DNA from: Roseateles puraquae
GTDB lineage: Bacteria; Pseudomonadota; Gammaproteobacteria; Burkholderiales; Burkholderiaceae_C
Direction of reading: 5' to 3'
Length of the DNA: 64,000 nucleotides
Assembly (NCBI RefSeq): GCF_002205845.1
Contig: NZ_NISI01000001.1
Span: 1,302,001-1,366,000, forward strand
Shown here: piece after piece, positions 1 to 8,806 of the stretch
Position numbering within the stretch: the stretch's first letter is position 1
Layout: each line of letters starts with the position of its first letter
Notes under the pieces: generated by a model
The model's database searches: none
What the model was told of the DNA's origin: nothing
What the model saw: only the letters and a program-made list of their open reading frames with translations
Program-made: the position numbers and the translations under genes

Positions 1-73
1 GTTGCGGGCGTCCGCTGGCTTCCAGACCTTGCAGCGCTCGCTGAACGCCTTGGAGGCGACACCCTCGCCCTGA
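1..73 (+). CDS. C-terminal end of an unidentified protein (cut by window edge)
   Basis: The reading frame starting at base 2 is open from the window edge to a TGA at 71-73 and ends in the residues LNALEATPSP. Only about 23 codons are visible, so no family can be named. It would converge on the rhamnogalacturonan lyase gene that ends at 106 on the other strand. The short length means it could be a chance open frame. Confidence 0.3.
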   Translation, partial: LRASAGFQTLQRSLNALEATPSP

Positions 74-80
74 GATCCAG

Positions 81-116
81 GCACGCCGCCCGGCGTCCGC
101 CTTCTTCAGGGCGTGC
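81..116. terminator. Possible hairpin between convergent gene ends
   Basis: GCACGCC at 81-87 pairs with GGCGTGC at 110-116, and CGTCCGC at 94-100 could alternatively pair with GCGGACG at 115-121. There is no T-tract on either side, and part of the repeat lies in the last codons of the lyase gene. It is therefore only a weak terminator candidate. Confidence 0.2.
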
Positions 117-1959
117 GGACGGGCACCTGTCGCGGCGGCTTCATGCCGTGGCCGAGGTAGAAGCTGGGGTGCGGCGGCTGGTTGTAGCCGGCGTTCTGGT
201 TGGCCACCTGCACCCGGTACTGCGGGTCGTGCATGAGGGTCACGAGGCGATGCTCGGTCGGCACGGCAGTCGAGAAGATGAGCAGCGCCGTGCTGTCTTG
301 GTTGCGCCAGACGACCTCCTCGCGCCAGTCGCCGAACAGGTCCGCCGACAGCACCGGCGTGCCCTTGGTGCCGTTGTTGGCCACGGCACCATAGGCCTTG
401 CCGTCGAGCAGGTTCTCGAACGTGAAGCGGGCGGGGTTCCACTTGTCGATGGCGACATGGTCGAGCGACTCGCGCAGCAGGTCGCCGTCCCACCACACGG
501 CGAAGTTCATGCGGTTGGGGTGACGCTCGCTGATCAGCCGGCCACTGGCGCTCATGAGGCCGCCGACCGAGCCCCAGCATTCGGCGCCCGGGTAGGCGGG
601 GTCGATGTCGAAGCACACGCCGCGGCCGACGTCGGTGTTCCGGCCCGACATGCGCCACAGCACCTGGCCGGTGGCCGCGTCGTGCATCTCCAGGCCGTTG
701 TCGCCGTAGCAGCGTGGGCTTTCATGCACCATGAACACCTGCTGGCCTTCGCGTGCGGGGTCGAAGGCGCTCACATGCAGCGCATCGCCATGGCACAGGC
801 CGGTGCTGTAGAGCAGCTTGCCGGTGCTGGCGATGGTGGCGGCGCCGTAGATGATGTCGTCTCGACCGTCGCCGTCCACATCCGCCACCGAAAACCAATG
901 CGCGCCCTGCCCGGCCGCGGGCTGGCTGGCCGCATCCGCATCGCTGTCGAACACCCAGCGCTGGGTGAGGCGCCCCTCGCGCCAGTCCCAGGCGGCCAGC
1001 ACCGCCCGGGTGTAGTAGCCACGCGCGAACACCGCGCTGGGCCGCTGACCGTCCAGGTAGGCCACGCCGGCCAGGAAGCGGTCGACCCGGTTGCCGTAGC
1101 TGTCGCCCCAGGCGGCCACGTCACCGCGGGGCGGTATGTAGGGCACGGTCGCCATCGCGGCGCCGGTCTGGCCGTTGAACACCGTCAGGAACTCCGGGCC
1201 GGCCAGCACATAGCCCGCGGCGTTGCGGTGGTCGGCCTGGCCATCGCCGATGACGCGGCCCGCGCCGTCGACCGTGCCATCGGCCGTCTTCATCATGACC
1301 TCGGCGCGGCCGTCGCCGTCGAAGTCGTAGGCCAGAAAGCTGGTGTAGTGCGCGCCAGCCCGGACGTTGTTGCCGAGGTTGATGCGCCACAGCCGGGTGC
1401 CGTCGAGCTTGTAGGCGTCGACCAGCGTGGGGCCGGTGTCGCCGCGCTGGGAGTTGTCCTTGGCATTGGTGGGCTGCCATTTCACGACCAGCTCGTACTG
1501 GCCGTCGCCATCGAGGTCGGCCGCCGCGCCGTCGTTGAGTTCATAGCGGTAGGCCACGCCATCGGGCGTGATGCCACCGTCCGGCTTTTGCACCGGCACG
1601 CGCAGATAGGGCTGGGCCCAGGGCGACACGGGGGCGGACGCAGGCAACTCCTCGCCTCGCGTCACCGCGCGCACGGTGTAGCGGCTGTCGACCCGCCCCA
1701 GGGGGTCGACCGCATTGCTCACCGTCAGCGGCAGGGCATTGACACGTTGGCCATCGCGGTAGAGGTTGAAGCGCACATCGGCCGGCTCGGTGCCGAGCAG
1801 GCGCCAGCTGACGAAGGCGCCTGCGCCGGTCTGCAGTGCCACGACCCCACGGTCCAGCCGCTCCACCTGCTTGGGCGGGAGTGGCTGGGCCTGTGCCATG
1901 CCGCAGGCGACCCACGCGGCTGGCAGCAGGATTCGTGCGACGGACAGTAACGACGGCAT
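106..1959 (-). CDS. Secreted rhamnogalacturonan lyase, PL11-like
   Basis: 617 residues resembling PL11 rhamnogalacturonan lyases (YesW/YesX type), which cleave the rhamnose-galacturonate bond of rhamnogalacturonan-I by beta-elimination. An N-terminal signal peptide ends near AQA (about residue 25). A fibronectin-like N-terminal domain follows, then a beta-propeller carrying repeated calcium-binding DxDGDG loops near residues 148, 213 and 360. An SD-like GGGAGG lies about 8 bases upstream of the ATG. It sits downstream of the TonB-dependent receptor on the same strand, with a terminator between them, so it is probably a separate transcript in the same pectin locus. The family call rests on overall sequence character. 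Exo versus endo activity cannot be told. Confidence 0.88.
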   Translation of the reverse strand: MPSLLSVARILLPAAWVACGMAQAQPLPPKQVERLDRGVVALQTGAGAFVSWRLLGTEPADVRFNLYRDGQRVNALPLTVSNAVDPLGRVDSRYTVRAVTRGEELPASAPVSPWAQPYLRVPVQKPDGGITPDGVAYRYELNDGAAADLDGDGQYELVVKWQPTNAKDNSQRGDTGPTLVDAYKLDGTRLWRINLGNNVRAGAHYTSFLAYDFDGDGRAEVMMKTADGTVDGAGRVIGDGQADHRNAAGYVLAGPEFLTVFNGQTGAAMATVPYIPPRGDVAAWGDSYGNRVDRFLAGVAYLDGQRPSAVFARGYYTRAVLAAWDWREGRLTQRWVFDSDADAASQPAAGQGAHWFSVADVDGDGRDDIIYGAATIASTGKLLYSTGLCHGDALHVSAFDPAREGQQVFMVHESPRCYGDNGLEMHDAATGQVLWRMSGRNTDVGRGVCFDIDPAYPGAECWGSVGGLMSASGRLISERHPNRMNFAVWWDGDLLRESLDHVAIDKWNPARFTFENLLDGKAYGAVANNGTKGTPVLSADLFGDWREEVVWRNQDSTALLIFSTAVPTEHRLVTLMHDPQYRVQVANQNAGYNQPPHPSFYLGHGMKPPRQVPVRTP

Positions 1960-1973
1960 CAGGTCACCCTCCC

Positions 1974-2003
1974 AAAAAAGAGGCCCCAGCGTCAGCCGGG
2001 GCC
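1974..2003 (-). terminator. Rho-independent terminator of the TonB-dependent receptor gene
   Basis: On the minus strand GGCCCC (complement of 1998-2003) pairs with GGGGCC (complement of 1982-1987). A TCTTTTTT tract follows at 1974-1981. It starts about 54 bases past the receptor stop codon and just before the lyase start, a classic intrinsic terminator. Confidence 0.85.
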
Positions 2004-2056
2004 GGCGCGCGCTCAGCGCAATGAGCAGGCCATGCCGGCCCGAATCTGCCTGTGCG

Positions 2057-5000
2057 TCAGAGCTTGTAGCCCAGCGTCAGGTAGTAGCGGCGTCCCGACC
2101 AGGCCAGCTCGTTCGGGCGGCTCAGGTCGCCGGCGTAGGTCAGCTCGGCCTGGTTGGTCAGGTTCTTGGCTTCAAGGGCCAAGGTGAAGTTCTTGCTCGC
2201 CTTCCACTGGATCTTGGCATCGAGGTAGCCGGTCTTGTCCGCGAAGTTGGGGTTGCCGGATACGTCGTTGTTGCCGGTGTAGTATTTGTCGCGGTAGGCA
2301 TAGGCCAGGCGTGCGTTGAAGTTGCCGTCGTCGTACCACAGGCCCAGGTTGTAGGAGTTCTTCGACAGGCCGGGATACGGCAGCACCGTGCCGTCGAGCG
2401 GGCTGATCAGCTCGTTGCCCTTGGCATAGCTGAAGGCCATGCGGGTGTAGTTCGCATCCACGCCGAAGTTGCTCAGCCAGCCAGGCAGGAAGGACAGCGC
2501 CGTGCGCCCTGCCAGCTCGATGCCCTGCGTCTTCGCACCTTCGCCGTTGATGGCCTGCGTCACGTCGAACAGGCGGCCATCGCCGTAGAAGTTCACGCCA
2601 CGATTCACGATGCCCTTGCGGACATACGTGCCAATGTCGGTGCGGAAGGTGGCCAGGCTCACCTGGGTGTCACGGCTTGGGTAGTACTCGACGCTCAGGT
2701 CGTACTTGGTGGCGCGGTAGGGCTTGAGGTTGGGGTTGCCGGCCGTGCAATCGTCCGTGCCGTCGCCGCCGCGCGCCGGATCGCCGGAGCCCGTCGTGCA
2801 GGTCACGTTGGGCGCGAGCAGGTCGATGGCGGGGCGCGCCATCACCTTGGCCGCACCGGTACGCACCAGCAGCTTGCCGTTGATCAGTTGCAGCGTGGCG
2901 TTCAGGCTGGGCAGCACGTCGCTATAGCTGTTGCTCAAGGACACGATCTTGTTGCTGTTCACGACGGCCGAGCAGCTCGACACGGTGGCAGGGTTGCAGG
3001 TGCGATCGGTCTGCAGGCCGGTGGAGGTCACGTCCGTGCGGGTGTAGCGCACGCCCACATTGCCATCCAGCGGCAGGCCGAGCACCTCGGTGCCCCAGTC
3101 GAGCCGCACATAGCCGGCCTTGACCTTTTCGGTGACGTCGAACGCGGGAATCTGCGGATAGGTCTTGCCGTCGTTGCCCGGCGTCGAGTAGAGGTATTTG
3201 TGAGAGAAGTCGCTGGTGTCGAAGATGCCCGAGGCCACCGTGGCGGCATAGCTGGGCGACGTCCAGTTGGCCGGGACGCCCGAGATGTCGCTGTAGCCAC
3301 CCATGAAGGTGCCGGGCGACTTGGTGCGGATCAGGTTGACGATCTCCTGCATGCGTGCACCGCTGACGTAGGAGGTCTTGTAGCCGCTGTTGATGTAGGT
3401 CTGGGCCTCGTTGGGGCGCTGCGCGGTGCCGGTGTACAGCGGGTCCCAGATGACGGTCTGGTTCACGTTGGCGGTGCGGGCGTTGATGTCCACGGCCTCG
3501 TCGGTCGCGGTCAGGCTGCCGTTGTTCTGCACCAGGTAGCCGCCGCCGTTGTACTGACGGGAGCTGGACTCGCGCATCTGGCCGCCAAACCAGACGCTCT
3601 GGAAAAAGTTGTGGTCGAAGTTGTACTGGAAGTCCAGCTTGCCCTGGCGCTCGGTGTTGCGCGTGGCCGAGGGGCGGTATTGCAGCTGGGCCTGCACATA
3701 CGACGAGGCGTTGTCGGGGCTGTACGCCGATGGGAATGTGAACTGCGGCAGACGGCTGCCGTCGAGCTTGACGACCAGCCCCGGCGCGTTCTGCGTCAGG
3801 ACGATGTTGTTGCTCTCGCTCTTGTAGTCGGACTTGGAGTCGCCGAGCAGGCCCTCGATGCGCCAGCTGTTGTTCTTGAACTTGAACCCAGCGGTGGTGT
3901 ACTTGGAGTCGATGTCCAGCGCGAAATCGCGCGCTGAAGTGCTGAACGCACCCTGCCCGCCTTGGCCGGCCACGTTCAGGCAGTTGCCGACGGTGAACTG
4001 GGTGACGTGGTGGTTCTCGACGACCATGCCGGCCGGCGTGGCGGCCGTCGGTGCCGCCACGCAGGTGCCCGCCGTCTGCACCGTCGCATCGGCGCGGTAG
4101 ACCGGGGCATTGCCGGCCGACGCCAGGCGGGTCACCGCCGAGAAGTCGGTGCCATAGTTCATGTCGTTGAGCCGCTGAGCCTGCTTGTTGGCCTGGTAGC
4201 TCACATAGGCGTCCAGCTCCTTGGTGACCTGGTATTGCGCTGTCAGCTCGGCCGAGCTGCGCTTGTGATCGCGCGTCCAGATGCCGTAGCGTGAGATGCG
4301 GGGCGAATAGTCGAACCACTGGCTGCGGCAAGGGGCTTGATCGGCTGCGGCCAGGCTGCTGCAGCCGGCTGCCGTGGTCACGGCAGCCGCGTTGGCATTC
4401 AGGCTGGTGACGGTTTTCTCGGCGGAGAAGTCCCAGTCGCGCAAGAAGGCCCAGGAGGTGTTGCGGGAGAAGTCGCCGCGCGTGTAGATCTTGTCGTAGA
4501 CCAGATTGGCCATCAGGCCGAGCTTGCCGTCCAGGAACTTGTCAGCCAACAGCAGCGTGCCGCGTGGCTGCACACCACCGCGCAGGCTGCCCTGCTCGGC
4601 GGCCAGCGTGCCGGCGACCGTGGTCTTGCTGAAGTCAAGCGGCTTGCGTGTGTTGATGCGCACCGTGCCGCCGATACCGCCCTCCACCAGGTCAGCCGTT
4701 GAACCCTTGATGACATCGATGGAGGCGATCAGCTCCGACGCCAGCTCGCGCAACTCGGCACCGCGACCGGCACCCCCGTTAGTGCCGAGCACGGTCATGC
4801 CGTTGATCTCGACCCGGTTGAGGTCAGGCTCGACGCCGCGGATGGCCACCTGCGAGCCTTCACCGAACTGGCGCGACAGCTGCACGCCAGTGATGCGGGA
4901 GAGCGCCTCGCCGACGTTCTTGTCAGGGAATTGGTCGATGTCTTCCGCCACGATGCTGTCGGAGACCGTCGAGGCGTTGCGCTTGCGGTCGATGGCGCTC

Positions 5001-5236
5001 TGGATCGAGCGGCGGATGCCGGTCACCACGACCGTGTCGAGTTGCTGGGTGGACGCCTTCTCGGCGGCCTTGTCCGCCGGCTTGGCAGCGGGCTGGTCGG
5101 CCGCGGGCTTCGGGGCTTCTGCCGCGGCGGGCTGCTGCTCCTGCGCCTGGACCTGACCCGCCAGCGCGGCGGCAACCGCCAAAGCCAAAGGTGTCCAACG
5201 CGAAACCGGCGCGACGCCGTGATTCTTCTTCAGCAT
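2057..5236 (-). CDS. TonB-dependent outer-membrane receptor, probably for rhamnogalacturonan oligosaccharides
   Basis: 1059 residues of the large TonB-dependent receptor type common in Caulobacter and Xanthomonas carbohydrate loci. A signal peptide ends near VQAQ. A Pro/Ala/Lys-rich linker follows, then a TonB box with DTVVVTG (about residues 68-74), a plug domain with IRGVEPDLNRVEINGM, and a long 22-strand-type barrel ending in an aromatic strand (YYLTLGYKL). It lies between a PL11 lyase and a PL22-like lyase on the same strand, so uptake of pectin-derived oligosaccharides is inferred. Such genes are commonly inducible, but no adjacent anti-sigma or regulator gene is visible in the window. 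Confidence 0.9.
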   Translation of the reverse strand: MLKKNHGVAPVSRWTPLALAVAAALAGQVQAQEQQPAAAEAPKPAADQPAAKPADKAAEKASTQQLDTVVVTGIRRSIQSAIDRKRNASTVSDSIVAEDIDQFPDKNVGEALSRITGVQLSRQFGEGSQVAIRGVEPDLNRVEINGMTVLGTNGGAGRGAELRELASELIASIDVIKGSTADLVEGGIGGTVRINTRKPLDFSKTTVAGTLAAEQGSLRGGVQPRGTLLLADKFLDGKLGLMANLVYDKIYTRGDFSRNTSWAFLRDWDFSAEKTVTSLNANAAAVTTAAGCSSLAAADQAPCRSQWFDYSPRISRYGIWTRDHKRSSAELTAQYQVTKELDAYVSYQANKQAQRLNDMNYGTDFSAVTRLASAGNAPVYRADATVQTAGTCVAAPTAATPAGMVVENHHVTQFTVGNCLNVAGQGGQGAFSTSARDFALDIDSKYTTAGFKFKNNSWRIEGLLGDSKSDYKSESNNIVLTQNAPGLVVKLDGSRLPQFTFPSAYSPDNASSYVQAQLQYRPSATRNTERQGKLDFQYNFDHNFFQSVWFGGQMRESSSRQYNGGGYLVQNNGSLTATDEAVDINARTANVNQTVIWDPLYTGTAQRPNEAQTYINSGYKTSYVSGARMQEIVNLIRTKSPGTFMGGYSDISGVPANWTSPSYAATVASGIFDTSDFSHKYLYSTPGNDGKTYPQIPAFDVTEKVKAGYVRLDWGTEVLGLPLDGNVGVRYTRTDVTSTGLQTDRTCNPATVSSCSAVVNSNKIVSLSNSYSDVLPSLNATLQLINGKLLVRTGAAKVMARPAIDLLAPNVTCTTGSGDPARGGDGTDDCTAGNPNLKPYRATKYDLSVEYYPSRDTQVSLATFRTDIGTYVRKGIVNRGVNFYGDGRLFDVTQAINGEGAKTQGIELAGRTALSFLPGWLSNFGVDANYTRMAFSYAKGNELISPLDGTVLPYPGLSKNSYNLGLWYDDGNFNARLAYAYRDKYYTGNNDVSGNPNFADKTGYLDAKIQWKASKNFTLALEAKNLTNQAELTYAGDLSRPNELAWSGRRYYLTLGYKL

Positions 5237-5499
5237 TTTGTATGTCTCCGGGAAATATCGTCGGGGAGGCTCGATATGGCGCTCTTTAATCGCCCCGACG
5301 GCAGTCTAGGGGGCGGGTTTCACGGCGTGTTCACAGAGCAGCAAAGAATCATGACCGTGATTGCTTGCCCTCCGAGAAAACCCTTGCACGACGCGCGTTC
5401 CAATCAAGTTCCTGATCGGGCCACGCCGTCCAGGCCCCATGAGCAGGGGCTGCCAGCACGGCGCCCCATCAACGACACAGAATCGCGCGCCCATAAAGA

Positions 5500-5518
5500 A
5501 ACCCGCACCAGGCGGGTT
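5500..5518 (-). terminator. Hairpin terminator downstream of the PL22-like lyase gene
   Basis: AACCCGC at 5500-5506 pairs with GCGGGTT at 5512-5518. On the minus strand the stem is followed by TCTTTAT. It lies about 75 bases past the lyase stop codon, so it probably ends that transcript before the receptor promoter. The T-tract is short. Confidence 0.6.
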
Positions 5519-5533
5519 CCGCGCAGATTATCT

Positions 5534-5547
5534 GAATATATATATTC
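5534..5547. repeat. Perfect 14-base AT palindrome
   Basis: GAATATATATATTC is a perfect palindrome in an otherwise GC-rich context. It sits between the lyase stop codon and its putative terminator. It could be an operator or a chance AT patch; see findings. Confidence 0.5.
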
Positions 5548-5593
5548 GGTCCGCATGCCAGAAATGGAATATGAGCAGCGACCGCACATACTG

Positions 5594-6958
5594 TCAGCGC
5601 GGGCGTTTCAACCACGCCTCCGGCACCGGCACCACGCAAATATTCATCTCGCGCCCGTCTGTCGACAGGAGCGCCGATTGAATCTGGATCCTGCGCCCGT
5701 CGGGGCTGAACGTGGGGTGCGGATGGTCCCGGGCCGTCGTCTTGTGGCCCGTGGTGAGCAGCATCATCTCGCGCGTCTTGCGGTCGATCAGATAGAGGCT
5801 GCGGCTGAAGTCGTCACCCACCGCGAAGCGGCCGTCCGGCGAGCCGTGCACATGCCACAGGCCGCTGCCTGACGGCGTCTGGCCCACCAGGTTCACCTCG
5901 CGGGTGCGCAGGTTGACGATCGCCAGGCCCGTGGGCTTCTCGCGGGTGCCGGTGTTGCCCCAGGCATCGTCCTGGCCGGGGTTGGCGCCGCCCACGTCGG
6001 TGCCGGCCGCGCGGCTCGGGTCCGATACGCCAGGGATGGCGCGATGGCCCATGATGGCCAGCGCCACTTCGTCCTTGCCGATGACGGCCTCGTGCGTCAC
6101 CCATTCGTAGGGCGCCTCGGGGTAGAGCGGACGCAGGCCGGTGCCGTCACCCCGCACCGTCCAGGTCCGCTGCGGCGACTTGCCGCCCGTCTCCCAGCTG
6201 AACACCAGCTCCCCCGGGTTCCACAGGTTGGATTGGATGTGGCCGATCTGGAACGGCACCGACACCACATGCCGGACCTCACCCGTCTGCACATTCACCT
6301 TGCCGATCGCGTGCGGGCCCGCGCCCATGCCGCGGGGCCCGAAAGGCGGCTCGATCTTGGTACCGGCGGGCAGGCGGGCAGCGGCATAGGCCTTGCCGGT
6401 GATGCGGAAGTAGAACCACTGGCCGTCCGCATCCAGGGCGTTGTCGCCCACCGCCTCCAACTCGGGTGGCAGCGTGGCAAACACCCGTTGATAGGCACTC
6501 GCGGGCTTCATCACGCCGGCATCGCTGTCCGCAAAAACGCGGTCCAGGTCCACCTCGACGGCCTGCATGGCCTTGGCCGGCCCTTTGCGGTCCGGGCGCA
6601 GGAAGTAGAGCTTGTTGCCACCGGACTGAGCCAGGTTGAGCATGCCGTCGTAGCCGCCCTCTGTCACCTGCACCATCTCGCCGCTGGCCTCGTTGACGGC
6701 GATGGCCTCGCCCTTCACGCGGTTGGAGCGGAACACCAGCCACCGCCCATCGGCCGTCCATTGCGGATGGCTGGGGTAGATCTTGGAATCACCGCGAGGC
6801 TGGGTCGTCAGGAAGGTCAGCGGCGTGCCCGTCACCGGGTCGTTGACGACCCGCTTCTCGGACGGGAAACGCTGGCCGATCTGGGCCCAGGCGGGAACCA
6901 GGCCCAGTGCCAGCGCGAGGGCCAGCGACAACAGCGGAGCGGTCTTGCGAAGCGACAT
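5594..6958 (-). CDS. Secreted PL22-like oligogalacturonate lyase family beta-propeller protein
   Basis: About 454 residues. An N-terminal signal peptide ends at PAWAQ, followed by TolB/PD40-like blades such as HPQWTADGRWLVFRSNR and HPHPTFSPDGRR. The blade pattern and the conserved His-rich segments (YEWVTHEAV, LWHVHGSPDG, DHPHPTFSPDG) resemble PL22 oligogalacturonate lyases, whose active site uses His ligands and a metal. Classical PL22 enzymes are cytoplasmic, whereas this one has a signal peptide and is probably periplasmic. The frame also opens with a TTG at 6967; I chose the ATG at 6958 because the signal peptide then starts MSLRK. Exact substrate (oligogalacturonide or rhamnogalacturonide) is unproven. 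Confidence 0.7.
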   Translation of the reverse strand: MSLRKTAPLLSLALALALGLVPAWAQIGQRFPSEKRVVNDPVTGTPLTFLTTQPRGDSKIYPSHPQWTADGRWLVFRSNRVKGEAIAVNEASGEMVQVTEGGYDGMLNLAQSGGNKLYFLRPDRKGPAKAMQAVEVDLDRVFADSDAGVMKPASAYQRVFATLPPELEAVGDNALDADGQWFYFRITGKAYAAARLPAGTKIEPPFGPRGMGAGPHAIGKVNVQTGEVRHVVSVPFQIGHIQSNLWNPGELVFSWETGGKSPQRTWTVRGDGTGLRPLYPEAPYEWVTHEAVIGKDEVALAIMGHRAIPGVSDPSRAAGTDVGGANPGQDDAWGNTGTREKPTGLAIVNLRTREVNLVGQTPSGSGLWHVHGSPDGRFAVGDDFSRSLYLIDRKTREMMLLTTGHKTTARDHPHPTFSPDGRRIQIQSALLSTDGREMNICVVPVPEAWLKRPR

Positions 6959-7079
6959 GACAGGCAACCAAGTTCAGGGTGGCGCGACTCTAGGACCGCC
7001 CGCGTTGCGGGATGTTGCTGGCTGCGAATCGCTCAAGAACTTGCGCCGTCCCGGGCCGGCAGCGGTGGTCATCAGCTCC

Positions 7080-7085
7080 TAGCAT
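7080..7085 (+). promoter_or_regulatory. Possible -10 box giving a near-leaderless esterase mRNA
   Basis: TAGCAT at 7080-7085 lies only 7 bases before the ATG at 7093, and no Shine-Dalgarno is visible. Transcription from it would start at or near the start codon. No good -35 box is present. Confidence 0.3.
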
Positions 7086-7092
7086 GGGCGCC

Positions 7093-8754
7093 ATGAACCG
7101 CGACCTCACCCGCCGCTGCGCCGCAGCGCTGCTGTCCTTGTTCGCCTTGCCGTGGGCGCACGGCCAGCAGTTCACCGCCACCACTGACCCGGCCCGCGCC
7201 CAGGTGAAGCTGCCGGACCCGGCCCGAGCCGACCTGCCCACCCTGTTCCTGATCGGCGACTCCACCGTGCGCAATGGCCACGACGACGGCCAGGGCAAAG
7301 GCGCCGAAGGCCAATGGGGCTGGGGCAACCCGATCGCCGCCTATCTGGACGCCGGCAAGGTCAACCTCGTGAACCGGGCGGTGGGCGGGCTCTCCAGCCG
7401 CACGTATCGCACCAGTGGCCATTGGGATCGCACCAAGGCGCTCATCAAGCGCGGCGACTGGGTGGTGATGCAGTTCGGGCACAACGATGCCAGCCCGGTG
7501 AACGACAACAGCCGCGCCCGTGGCGTGCTGCGAGGTACCGGCCCGGAGACCGAGGACATCGACAACCAGCTGACTGGCAAGCGCGAAACCGTCTTGACCT
7601 ATGGCGCCTATCTGCGAGGTTATGTGGCGGAGATCCGGGCGCTCGGCGCCACGCCGGTCATCTGCTCACCTGTGATCCGCAAACGCTGGGAAGCCGACGG
7701 CCTGAAGGTGGTGCGTGCCGGTGGCAACTTCGCCCAGTGGGCCGCCGAGGTCGCCCGCCAGGAGGGCGTGGCCTTCATCGACCTCAACGAATGGGGCGCA
7801 CGCCGCTATGAGGCCCTGGGCGCGGCGCAGGTCGAGAAGTTCTTTCCGGCCGACCTGCCGCAGGAGACGGTGCACACCAATTGGCTGGGCGCCGCCATCA
7901 ATGCCCAGTTGGTGATCGCGGGGCTGATCCAGAACCGGGTCTTGCCCGAGTCCTTCTACCGGCAACGCTTCCTGCCGGATGGATCGGACGACCGGCCCGT
8001 GGTGGATGCCCGCCAGGTCAAGGTCGAAGCGCCGCGCGACCCTGCTCTACCCAGCCTCGTGATGATCGGCGACTCCACCGTGAGGAGCGGCGGCCAGAAC
8101 GGCGCCTGGGGCTGGGGCGAGCGGATCGCCGCGTTCTTCGACACCACACGCATCAACATCGTCAACAACGCCATTGGCGGGCGCAGCAGCCGTACGTTCT
8201 TCACCGAAGGCCGCTGGGCCGCGGTGCTGGCGCAGTTGAAGGCGGGTGACCTGCTGCTGATCCAGTTCGGCCACAACGACGGCGCCCGCATCGGCGATCC
8301 GGCCGGCAAGAACCGCGGCTCGGTGCCGGGCATCGGCGCCGAGACCGTGGAAGACACCCGGCCCGACGGCAGCAAGGAACAGGTGCACAGCTATGGCTGG
8401 TACCTGTCGCGCTACATCCAGGACGCACAGGCCAAAGGCGCGAAGGTGGTGGTGCTGTCGCCGGTGCCGCACAAGGACCGCTGGCAGGCCGATCAACCGC
8501 GCGACTTCGACAACTACGCCGCCTGGGGTGCGCAGGTTGCACGCGCTCAAGGCGCTGCGTTCATCGACCTCACACTGCGCGTGGCCGAGGCCTATCGCGA
8601 GGTCGGGGCGGCGCGGGTCGACAGCTTCTTCGCCGATGCGCGAACCCACACCAACGAAGCCGGCGCCATCTTCAATGCCACGCAGGTCGTTCAAGGCCTG
8701 AAGGGCTTGCCGGACCAGCCGGTGGCCTCGTTCCTGAAGCCGCCGAGCCTTTGA
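7093..8754 (+). CDS. Secreted tandem two-domain rhamnogalacturonan acetylesterase (CE12/SGNH)
   Basis: 553 residues with a signal peptide (MNRDLTRRC to AHGQ) and two SGNH-hydrolase domains in tandem. Each has block I (LIGDSTVRN with Ser56; MIGDSTVRS with Ser328), block II (VGGLSSR; IGGRSSR) and block III GHND. The C-terminal block reads ETVHTN in domain 1 (His261, Glu at -3) and DARTHTN in domain 2 (His519, Asp at -4), both departing from the usual DxxH. CE12 enzymes remove acetyl groups from rhamnogalacturonan-I, which fits the neighbouring lyases. It is divergent from the PL22-like gene. The frame extends upstream to 7012; the ATG at 7093 gives the clean signal peptide. Confidence 0.82.
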   Translation: MNRDLTRRCAAALLSLFALPWAHGQQFTATTDPARAQVKLPDPARADLPTLFLIGDSTVRNGHDDGQGKGAEGQWGWGNPIAAYLDAGKVNLVNRAVGGLSSRTYRTSGHWDRTKALIKRGDWVVMQFGHNDASPVNDNSRARGVLRGTGPETEDIDNQLTGKRETVLTYGAYLRGYVAEIRALGATPVICSPVIRKRWEADGLKVVRAGGNFAQWAAEVARQEGVAFIDLNEWGARRYEALGAAQVEKFFPADLPQETVHTNWLGAAINAQLVIAGLIQNRVLPESFYRQRFLPDGSDDRPVVDARQVKVEAPRDPALPSLVMIGDSTVRSGGQNGAWGWGERIAAFFDTTRINIVNNAIGGRSSRTFFTEGRWAAVLAQLKAGDLLLIQFGHNDGARIGDPAGKNRGSVPGIGAETVEDTRPDGSKEQVHSYGWYLSRYIQDAQAKGAKVVVLSPVPHKDRWQADQPRDFDNYAAWGAQVARAQGAAFIDLTLRVAEAYREVGAARVDSFFADARTHTNEAGAIFNATQVVQGLKGLPDQPVASFLKPPSL

Positions 8755-8766
8755 TTTCAAAATCTC

Positions 8767-8796
8767 TTGCGCCGCCCGAAATTTTGCGCTTAGAAT
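8767..8796 (+). promoter_or_regulatory. Promoter of tRNA-Met
   Basis: TTGCGC at 8767-8772, an 18-base spacer, and TAGAAT at 8791-8796. The predicted start is a few bases before the mature tRNA at 8807. Confidence 0.7.
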
Positions 8797-8806
8797 GGCG
8801 GGCTCA

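Larger units (their letters stand above)
5237..5593. other. Intergenic region upstream of the receptor gene
   Basis: This 357-base gap lies between two minus-strand genes. It holds a hairpin at 5500-5518, a 14-base AT palindrome at 5534-5547, and a CCTAGACT motif (minus strand, over 5303-5310) that could be a -10 region for the receptor gene about 67 bases from its ATG. No convincing -35 box and no additional protein-coding gene were seen. Confidence 0.6.

Noticed and set aside
148-3937. Long plus-strand open frames (600 and 723 codons) opposite the rhamnogalacturonan lyase and TonB receptor genes
   Set aside because: They are antisense to well-defined proteins, have low-complexity Ala/Val/Gly/His composition, and arise because stop codons are rare in high-GC DNA.
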